From: Micromonospora sp. NBC_01796
Lineage (GTDB): Bacteria > Actinomycetota > Actinomycetes > Mycobacteriales > Micromonosporaceae
DNA: 64,000 nt
NCBI RefSeq assembly: GCF_035917455.1
Contig: NZ_CP109078.1
Location: forward strand, 1,984,001 to 2,048,000
Reading direction: 5' to 3'
The position numbers and the translations under genes are program-made. Positions 1-12,800 of the stretch are shown here, in pieces (position 1 is the first letter of the stretch; every line of letters begins with the position of its first letter). The notes under the pieces are model-generated. The model was given only the letters and a program-made list of their open reading frames with translations, was not told the origin of the DNA and made no database searches.

Positions 1-2967
1 TTCGCCCGTACCTTCGACACGACCGCGGCCAGTCAGTGGACCGCCCAGCTCGCCTGGGTGAGTTGGTTCACAATGGTGGCCGCGGTCGTCGGTGCGGTGA
101 TCGCGGATCGACTGGCCCGGCGGTACGACTACCACCCCACCCTCGGCACCCGGCTCGCACTCGCCGGCGCCGCCGCGCTCGGTGCCGGCGCCGTGGCGCC
201 GCTGTCCATGCAACCGGCGCGAGCCGCGCAGGTCGCGGCGGTGGACCCGGTACTCGCCGCCGGCCTGGTCGCCGGCCTCGGCGCACTGGTCGGGTTCGCG
301 GCGGCGGTGGCGGCACTGCACCAGTCGCCGGTGAGCTGGAACGTCGCCGTCATCACCGCCGGAATCTGGGTGTTGGCACTGATCTCGGTGATGCCGTCGC
401 TCGGCCCGACCGACCCGCTACCCGCCGTACGACTCGGAGTGCCCGACCCGGCCTGGCTGAGTGCCGGCAGCACCCAGCGGTTGGCGGTCGTGACGATGCC
501 GGCGCTGGCGCTGGTGGCCGGGGCGCTCACCGGCGTCCTGGCCCGGCTCCGGGGCCACTCGACGGTGGTGGTCGCCAGTACCGGGGCGGTCGGTCCGGCG
601 ATGCTCGCCCTGTCCTACCTCGCTGCCGGACCGGGTGACTCGGCCGACAAGTACCAGGCCGCGCCGTACTGGGGTGCGCTGATCGCGGTCGCGGCCGGTG
701 CGCTCGGTTCGGTGCTCGCCGCCGTGATGCGCTGGCCGCTGACCTCGGAGACGGCAACACCGACCCCGCTGCAACCGACCGAGATCCTCCAGCGGGTACG
801 CACCCCGGAGCCCGTGGCGGAGAGCCCGACCGAGACCTGGACCAGCCGCTCGACGGACCAGTGGACCGACCGGCCCACCGAGCCCCGCTCGGACCACCTG
901 TCCACCGACTCCGCGACGGGCGACCCGACGCGGCCGTGGAACAGCGACCTCTCCACCGCCTCGGCGGCGGGCGGCTCGACGCAGACGTGGAAGGACGACC
1001 TCTCCACCGACTCGTCCGCAGGCGGCTCGACCCAGACGTGGAAGGACCACCCGACCGAGCTGTGGTCCAGCGCCCGGTCCGGCGACACGTCCTCCGACCA
1101 GGCGTCCGAGCCCACCATCCCGAGTCCGCGCCGGTCACGCGAGACCGATTACCCGCGACACAGCAGCCCCGCCACCGCCTTCCTCGCCCCCGCCTCGGCC
1201 GACTACGCCGCGAGCAAGGCGGAGCCGTTGTACAAGCCGGAGCCGGTGAACGAGCCCGAACCAGCCAGCAAACCGGCATCACCAACCAGGTTCGAAACGA
1301 CCATCCGGTCGGAATCCACGGACCCTGGCGATTCCGACCTTTTGCCATCTCCTGCCGCCTCGGCGATCCCCGTGCCGCCGATCCCGGCAGCACCGACAGC
1401 CGCGACGCAGTTCCCGTCGTCGGTAACCCCCGCACCGTCGTTCCGACCCTCGGCTGCGGCCTCCCCCTTGCTGCCACCGCCGCTCACGCCCGCCCCACCG
1501 GCGGCAGCACCGCCGGCAGCGACAACGACCCCGGCAGCTCCGACGTCCGGCGCCGGAAGCCGGCCGACCGCAGATCCGGTCCGCCCGGCGGCAGTCACGC
1601 CTCTCCCGGCCCCGGCACCCGTGCCGGCCCCGCGCTCGCCGGCATCGGATGCGTTGCTGTCACCCACCCCGGACTCGCTACTGTCGCCCACCTCGGACCC
1701 GCTCAGGACGCCGAAGCCCGACCCACTCGGGACGCCGAACTCCGACCCGCTCGGAACACCGAAGTCCGACCCGCTCGGGTCGCCGAAATCGGGCCCTCTC
1801 GGGACGACACCCGAGCCGCCGAGCCGCCGACCTGAGCCCGAATGGGCCGATCCGACGCTCGCCACCATGTCCACCGCCGACTTCTGGCCGTCCTCGGCTG
1901 ATCGGCACAAGCCGTTCGAGGAACGTACCGACAGCGGCTGGGACGCCTTCGCCGCCGCAGGCCGGACGGACACCCCCGCTCCCGCTCCGGAACCCACCGG
2001 TCGTTCCAGCCGCGACACCGCTCACGACCAGGACCTTCCGCGTACGGAGAGCCGTCAGCCCGTAGCCCCGCCCGAACCGCTCTTCAAGGCTCCCGAACCG
2101 GTGGCCACCAGCAAGCCGTACCCCACCCCCGAACCGCTCACGACCAGCAAGCCGTACACGGCTCCCGAACCGGCGGCCACCAGCAAGCCGTACGTGGCCC
2201 CCGAGCCGATAGCCACCAGCAAGCCGTACGCCGCTCCCGAGCCGGTCACGGCCAACGACCCGTCGACGCCCCCCGAACCGGTACGGAAGACCCCCTTCCG
2301 ACTCGGCGGATCGACATCGCAACCGACACCACCGGCCACCACCTCCCCCAGCGTCTCCCCCGCCGCCAGCTTTCCCAGCACTTCCCCCGCCACCAGCTTC
2401 CCCAGCACTTCCCCCGCCACCAGCTTCCCCAGCACTTCCCCCGCCACCAGCTTCCCCAGCGCCTCCTCCTCCACCACCCGCCCCGAACCCACCGAGCCGT
2501 CACCGGATCGCACCCCACCGGGCACCGGCACCGACCTGGGCGCGACCAAGTCGCCACTCCCCTGGGACGACAACCCAACCGAGCGACAGTCCGAGAAGAA
2601 GGCCGAGCAGGAGGCCGAAGAGAAGGCCGTGGAGGCCGAGCAACCGGCCGAGGAGAAGGCCGGGCAGACGGCCGGAGGAAAAACCGAGCAGAAGGCGGCC
2701 CGCCCCCGTCGCGGCCTGTTCCGCCGCAACCGGTCATCCGACTCCAAGCCCGACTCCGAGTCGACCACCGGCACCGACACCGGTGGCACCGCGCCGGAAC
2801 CGCCGGCACAACGCGGCCGTGGCCGCGCCGAACGCCCGGTGTCCGCCACCGACGAGGAGTACGTCGACTGGGTCAGCGGCCTGGGTGCCCCCTCCCCCGC
2901 CGAACCGCCCTCCCCCGACGCCCCCCGCCGTACCCTCCGCTCCTCCGGCCGCCACCACGCCGACTAA
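1..2967 (+). CDS. Polytopic membrane protein with long repetitive Pro/Ser/Thr-rich tail (5' end outside window)
   Basis: The reading frame is already open at base 1, so the true start lies upstream; the GTG at 58 would be an internal start. About 250 N-terminal residues contain seven hydrophobic stretches (for example around WFTMVAAVVGAVIADRL and WNVAVITAGIWVLALISVM), so this part is an integral membrane domain. The remaining roughly 740 residues are low-complexity and rich in Pro, Ser, Thr and Glu. They carry several tandem repeat blocks (8-residue SDPLGTPK, 12-residue PEPxATSKPYxA and 9-residue FPSTSPATS units), then a Lys/Glu-rich stretch near 2590-2700. The end contains a better-ordered looking DEEYVDWVSGLG segment. 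The tail is probably cytoplasmic or disordered, but its side of the membrane is not evident. No family is recognised beyond a general actinobacterial membrane protein, so the function is unknown. A large palindrome follows the stop. Confidence 0.75.
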   Translation, partial: FARTFDTTAASQWTAQLAWVSWFTMVAAVVGAVIADRLARRYDYHPTLGTRLALAGAAALGAGAVAPLSMQPARAAQVAAVDPVLAAGLVAGLGALVGFAAAVAALHQSPVSWNVAVITAGIWVLALISVMPSLGPTDPLPAVRLGVPDPAWLSAGSTQRLAVVTMPALALVAGALTGVLARLRGHSTVVVASTGAVGPAMLALSYLAAGPGDSADKYQAAPYWGALIAVAAGALGSVLAAVMRWPLTSETATPTPLQPTEILQRVRTPEPVAESPTETWTSRSTDQWTDRPTEPRSDHLSTDSATGDPTRPWNSDLSTASAAGGSTQTWKDDLSTDSSAGGSTQTWKDHPTELWSSARSGDTSSDQASEPTIPSPRRSRETDYPRHSSPATAFLAPASADYAASKAEPLYKPEPVNEPEPASKPASPTRFETTIRSESTDPGDSDLLPSPAASAIPVPPIPAAPTAATQFPSSVTPAPSFRPSAAASPLLPPPLTPAPPAAAPPAATTTPAAPTSGAGSRPTADPVRPAAVTPLPAPAPVPAPRSPASDALLSPTPDSLLSPTSDPLRTPKPDPLGTPNSDPLGTPKSDPLGSPKSGPLGTTPEPPSRRPEPEWADPTLATMSTADFWPSSADRHKPFEERTDSGWDAFAAAGRTDTPAPAPEPTGRSSRDTAHDQDLPRTESRQPVAPPEPLFKAPEPVATSKPYPTPEPLTTSKPYTAPEPAATSKPYVAPEPIATSKPYAAPEPVTANDPSTPPEPVRKTPFRLGGSTSQPTPPATTSPSVSPAASFPSTSPATSFPSTSPATSFPSTSPATSFPSASSSTTRPEPTEPSPDRTPPGTGTDLGATKSPLPWDDNPTERQSEKKAEQEAEEKAVEAEQPAEEKAGQTAGGKTEQKAARPRRGLFRRNRSSDSKPDSESTTGTDTGGTAPEPPAQRGRGRAERPVSATDEEYVDWVSGLGAPSPAEPPSPDAPRRTLRSSGRHHAD
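1690..1803 (+). repeat. 24-bp tandem coding repeat in membrane protein tail
   Basis: About five imperfect copies encode an 8-residue unit close to SDPLGTPK. They lie in the disordered tail of the membrane protein ending at 2967, and the copies differ mainly at third positions and at one or two residues. Confidence 0.8.
2092..2247 (+). repeat. 36-bp tandem coding repeat in membrane protein tail
   Basis: Successive units start at 2092, 2128, 2164, 2200 and 2236. They encode the 12-residue motif PEPxATSKPYxA. This is the most regular of the repeat blocks in this protein. Confidence 0.85.
2365..2461 (+). repeat. 27-bp tandem coding repeat in membrane protein tail
   Basis: Three almost identical copies and flanking degenerate copies encode the 9-residue unit FPSTSPATS. 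The near identity at the DNA level suggests recent duplication by slippage or unequal crossover. Confidence 0.85.
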
Positions 2968-3001
2968 CCCCCACAACCCCCGTTGATCCCTCACAAACCC
3001 T

Positions 3002-3062
3002 GTTGATCATGAAGTTAGCGACGCGATCCGGCTCGGATTACGTCGCTAACTTCATGGTCAAC
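3002..3062. repeat. 22-bp inverted repeat, palindromic element or bidirectional terminator
   Basis: Bases 3002-3023 and 3041-3062 are inverted copies with a single G-T wobble. The 17-nt loop contains a further 5-bp inner stem (ATCCG/CGGAT). The arms are much richer in A/T than the surroundings. The element lies between the convergent membrane protein gene (stop 2967) and thiC (stop 3312), where it could terminate both. The part-sequence GTTGATC also occurs just upstream at 2982, so the element may belong to a dispersed family. Confidence 0.7.
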
Positions 3063-3121
3063 CACAGCATCCCCGCCCGACCGTGCCCGGCCGGTGAGGG
3101 GAGGGGAGGGCGGAACGGAAC

Positions 3122-3194
3122 GGGGTTGGGCCCGCCGTGACCGGCGAGGGGATCAAGCGTGACGGCCCTCGCCGGGCACGGCGGGCCCAACCCC
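3122..3194. repeat. Nested long hairpin element, copy A of a dispersed family
   Basis: Arms 3122-3139 and 3177-3194 are perfect 18-bp inverted repeats. After one A-G mismatch the stem continues with a perfect 10-bp stem (3141-3150 / 3166-3175). The loop is GATCAAGCGTGACGG. A second copy with the same loop core and similar arms lies at 30447-30520. It sits downstream of the thiamine operon and may also act as a terminator. Confidence 0.8.
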
Positions 3195-3290
3195 ACCCTG
3201 AAGGCGCCGGGCGCGGCGGGCCCAACCCCACCCTGAAGGCGCCGGGCGCGGCGGGCCCAACCCCACCCTGGCGGGCCCAACCCCGTCCCC
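3177..3290. repeat. 35-bp tandem repeat derived from the right arm of the hairpin element
   Basis: The block GCGGGCCCAACCCCACCCTG starts at 3181, 3216 and 3251 (period 35), and a truncated copy follows at 3271 (period 20). The repeated sequence is the right arm of the adjacent hairpin plus its flank (GAAGGCGCCGGG). The array therefore appears to have grown by duplication of the element's end. Confidence 0.8.
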
Positions 3291-3311
3291 GGAAACACGG
3301 AACAGAAGACC

Positions 3312-8726
<5,415 letters not shown>

Positions 8727-8733
<7 letters not shown>

Positions 8734-9371
8734 GTCGAAGCCCCGGTACGGGTCAGCGCGTCCAGCAGTTCCGTGGTGGCTCGGGCGGGATCGGCGGCGG
8801 CACTGACGGCGCCGACCACGGCCACCCCGTACGCGCCGGCGGCGAGCAGTTCCGGCACCCGGGCGGCGGTCACCCCGCCGATCGCGATGACCGGTACGCC
8901 CACCGCCTCGGCCACCCGCGCGATGCCGGCCGGGCCGATCGGTTCCGGCAGCCCGTCCTTGGTGGTGGTGGCGTAACAGGGTCCGACGCCGAGGTAGGTG
9001 GCGCCGGCCGCCACCGCGTCCCGGGCCGGGTCGGGTGCGCGGGCGGTGGCGCCGAGCACCGCGGTCGGCCCGAGCACCCGTCGGGCGGCCTCGACGGGCA
9101 GGTCGAGCGCACCGACGTGGCCACCGGCGGCGTTCGCCGCGAGGGCGATGTGCAGCCGGTCGTTGACCAGGCAGGTGGCGCCGACCGGTGTGCAGAGGTC
9201 GACGATCCGCCGGGCGAGGTCGTACGCGTCGCGGTCGGTGGTGTCGTCCTCGACGCGTACCTGGACCACGAGTTGTGGCCCGGCCACGGCGATCGCCGCA
9301 CGTACCGTGGCGAGAGGATCACGCCCAGTACGGGTGTCGGTGATGAGATGCAGACGTCCCAGTACGGGCAC
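8727..9371 (-). CDS. thiE: Thiamine-phosphate synthase ThiE
   Basis: ThiE couples HMP-pyrophosphate and thiazole phosphate to thiamine phosphate. The 214-residue protein keeps the LVNDR motif (about 68-72), a GGHVGALDLPV segment in place of the usual VHLGQDDLP, GPCYATTTK (130-138) and AIGGVTAARVPELL. The QLREK motif is changed to QVRVED, so it is somewhat divergent. It is the first gene of the operon, starting with GTG directly downstream of the TPP riboswitch. With the second family member at 5710-6534, one of the two may be a TenI-type enzyme; this one keeps more of the synthase residues. Confidence 0.9.
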
Positions 9372-9381
9372 GGCAAACTCC

Positions 9382-9469
9382 TCCCTGCGCCGGCATTACC
9401 CGGATCAGGTTCGACGGTCGGGGGCTGTGTCAGCCCCCCTCTCAGCCCGGTACACCGGACTCCCGTGGG
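9382..9469 (-). promoter_or_regulatory. TPP riboswitch (THI element)
   Basis: Read on the minus strand, the hallmark blocks appear in order: GGGAGTCC, then CTGAGAGG, a variable GC-rich hairpin (GGGGGGCTGACACAGCCCCC), and then the highly conserved GACCGTCGAACCTGATC followed by CCGGGTAATGCCGGCGCAGGGAG. This is a complete thi-box aptamer. It ends only about 10 nt before the GTG of thiE and overlaps the purine-rich ribosome-binding region (GGGAGGAG). Control is therefore probably at translation initiation: TPP binding would hide the ribosome-binding site and lower expression of the whole operon. Confidence 0.97.
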
Positions 9470-9482
9470 TTACTTGTCGACC

Positions 9483-9511
9483 ACACTACGACGGCGGACC
9501 GGATCCGCCAA
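9483..9511 (-). promoter_or_regulatory. Candidate promoter of the thiamine operon
   Basis: On the minus strand TTGGCG (9506-9511) and TAGTGT (9483-9488) are separated by 17 nt. They lie just upstream of the riboswitch, at the distance expected for a transcript that begins with the aptamer. Confidence 0.5.
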
Positions 9512-9666
9512 GGGGTCGCACGTCACAGCGGGGCGCCGCGAGCGGCGGAGGTGACTCCGAACACCCAATGGTTTTGTCTGTCCTATCCGGAAGATCCGCC
9601 TCGGTTACCCAACCGTTACCCGATTTGGCTTGTTGCTGTATTGCCCGCCTCACGCTGACCGGCATT

Positions 9667-9691
9667 AATTTGTTCAGCGACAAGACAAATT
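9667..9691. promoter_or_regulatory. Inverted repeat, candidate operator upstream of the secreted ThuA protein
   Basis: AATTTGT (9667-9673) and ACAAATT (9685-9691) form a perfect 7-bp inverted repeat with an 11-nt spacer. It is conspicuously A/T-rich in a GC-rich region. It lies about 115 nt before the start of the large secreted protein gene at 9804, where a sugar-responsive repressor could bind. The regulator is unknown. The rest of 9512-9803 holds no gene that I can see. Confidence 0.45.
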
Positions 9692-9803
9692 TCGACTGCA
9701 CAGCCACGGCGGGCCACGCAGCCGAAACCCACCACCCCCGAACCGGTCTTCGGCGAGCCGGCCGGGGATCCCCCGTGTCCCCAGCGGACGAAGGAGATCC
9801 TTC

Positions 9804-12800
9804 GTGTCAAGACCTCGCCCGCGCCACGCGCTGCGCGGCACCCTCAGCCATGCGCTGCTGAGTCTCGCGGTCGCCGTCACCTCGACGGCGGCCGCACTCG
9901 TAGCAGCCCCGAGCGCCGCACAGGCGGCCCCGGCCGCCGCCGCGGCGGACCCGTACTCCGTGCTCGTCTTCTCGAAGACCGCCGGATTCCGGCACGGCTC
10001 CATCCCCTCCGGCATCGCGGCCATCCAGCAGCTCGGCACGGCGAACGGGTTCTCCGTCACCGCGACCGAGGACGGTGCCGCGTTCACCGACGCCAATCTC
10101 GCCCAGTACAAGGCCGTGATCTGGCTCTCCACCACCGGTGACGTGCTCGACGACACCCAGCAGGCGGCGTTCGAGCGCTACATCGAGGCCGGTGGTGGAT
10201 ACGTCGGTGTCCACGCCGCCTCCGACACCGAGTACAACTGGCCGTGGTACGGCGGGCTGGTCGGCGCGTACTTCAACGCGCACCCGGCCAACCAGCAGGC
10301 CACGGTCAAGGTCGAGGACCCGGCGCACCCGTCCACCGCCGGCCTGCCGGCCCAGTGGTCCCGCTTCGACGAGTGGTACAACTTCCGGACCAACCCGCGC
10401 GCGAACGTACACGTGCTGGCCAGCCTGGACGAGCGGAGCTACACCCCGGGTAGCGGCGCGATGGGCGCCGACCACCCGACCGCGTGGTGTCAGGACTACG
10501 AGGGTGGCCGTTCCTGGTACACCGGCGGTGGTCACACCAACGAGTCGTTCGCGGAGCCGGAGTTCCTCACCCACCTGCTCGGCGGCATCGAGACCGCCGC
10601 GGGGGTGGTCGAGGCCGACTGCAGTGCGACGAAGACCAGCAGCTTCGAGAAGGTGTCGCTGGACAGCAACACCAACAACCCGATGGAGCTGGACATCGCT
10701 CCGGACGGTCGGGTCTTCTACGTCGAGCGCGACGGCCGGATCCAGATCATCAAGCCGGACACCGGCACCACGGTGACCGCGGTCACGCTGCCGGTCTTCA
10801 CCGGTAACGAGGACGGTCTGCTCGGCATCCACCTCGACCCGGACTTCGCCACCAACAACTGGGTGTACGTGTACTACGCACCCGCCGGTGGCGCGGCCCG
10901 TAACTACCTCTCCCGGTTCACGGTCGAGGGCGACACCGTCAACGCCGCCACCGAGAAGGTCGTGCTCCAGGTCCCGACGCAGCGCAACACCTGCTGCCAC
11001 GCGGGCGGAAGCATCGCCTTCGACAGCCAGGGAAACCTGTACCTGGCGCTCGGTGACAACACCAACCCGTTCGAGTCGGACTCCTTCACCCCGATCGACG
11101 AGCGGCCGGGTCGGCAGGACTACGACGCGCAGCGTTCGTCGGGTAACACCAACGACCTGCGCGGCAAGGTGCTCCGGATCCACCCGGAGGACGACGGCAC
11201 CTACACCGTGCCGGCCGGCAACCTGTTCGCCCCGGGCACGGCGCTGACCAAGCCCGAGATCTACGCGATGGGCTTCCGGAACCCGTTCCGGATCGGCATC
11301 GACCCGCAGACCGACACCCTGTACGTCGGCGACTACGGCCCGGACGCCGGTGCGGCGAACCCGAACCGTGGCCCCGAGGGCACGGTCGAGTGGAACATCG
11401 TCGGACCGGGCAACTACGGCTGGCCGTACTGCCACGGCGCGAACTACGCGTACAACGACTACCCGTTCCCGTCGGGACCGAGTGGTGCGAAGTTCGACTG
11501 TGCCGCGCCGGTCAACAACTCGCCGAACAACACCGGCCTGACCAACCTGCCGCCGGCCATCTCGGCCACGGTCGACTTCGACTACAGCGGCAACCCGCTG
11601 TTCCCGGAGATCGGCGGCGGCGGCGCCCCGATGGGTGGCCCGGTCTACCGGTACGACGAGAACCTCAACTCGGAGCGCAAGTGGCCGGCCTACTACGACG
11701 GCAAGGCGCTGCTCGGCGAGTGGAACCAGAACAAGATGTACACCATGCAGGTCAGTGCCGACGGCAAGTCGCTGGTCGACATCAACCAGCTGCTGACCGG
11801 CATGACGATGCTGCGGCCGATGGACTTCGAGTTCGGTCCGGACGGGGCGCTGTACCTGATCGAGTGGGGTACCGGCTTCGGCGGCAACAACGACAACTCG
11901 GGCATCTACCGGATCGACTACACCGCCGGTGAGCGGGCCCCGATCGCGGTCGCGACCGCCGAGCCCACCTCGGGTCCGGCTCCGCTGGCGGTGCAGTTCT
12001 CCAGCGCCGGGTCGCGTGACCCGGACGGTGGCACGCTGACGTACGCCTGGAACTTCGGCGACAACGCCACCTCCACCGACCCGAACCCGGCGCACACGTA
12101 CGCCGCGGCGGGCAACTACAACGCGCAGCTCACGGTCACCAACCCCAAGGGGCGTACCGCGGTTGCGAACGTACCGGTCACGGTGGGCAACACCGCGCCG
12201 ACCGTCTCCATCGAGTTCCCGCCGGACGGCGGCTTCTTCGAGTGGGGCGACCTGGTCAAGTACAAGGTCAACGTGACCGACCCGGAGGACGGGACGATCG
12301 ACTGCGACCGGGTCGTGCTCCAGTACTACCTGGGCCACGACCAGCACGCGCACCCGCTGCAGTCGTACACCGGCTGTGAGGGTTCGGTCCAGACGCTGCT
12401 CGCCTCCGGGCACGGCGCCGAGGCGAACGTGTTCGGTGTCTTCGAGGCCGTCTACACCGACGGTGGCGGCGCGGGTGGGTCGAACGCCCTGACCGGGCGG
12501 GCGATCGAGCAGCTCCAGCCGAAGCGCACGCAGGCCGAGTACTACACCTCGACCGGCCGGGTGGCCGGATCGACCAGCGGTGGTGACCCGGGCGTGCAGC
12601 GCCAGGCGACCACCGACCCGGCCGGTGGATTCGAGAACATCGGGTTCATCGAGGACGGCGACTGGTGGGCGATCGAGCCGGCGAACCTGACCGGCATCGA
12701 CTCGCTCCGCTTCCGGGCCTCGTCGGCCGGTGGCGGCGCTCGGATCGAGGTCCGTACCGGAGCGGTCGACGGCCCGCTGGTCGCCACCGCCGAGGTGCCG

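Noticed and set aside
3177-3290. Tandem repeats considered as a CRISPR array
   Set aside because: The repeat is contiguous with no unique spacers and derives from the adjacent hairpin arm; no cas genes are nearby.
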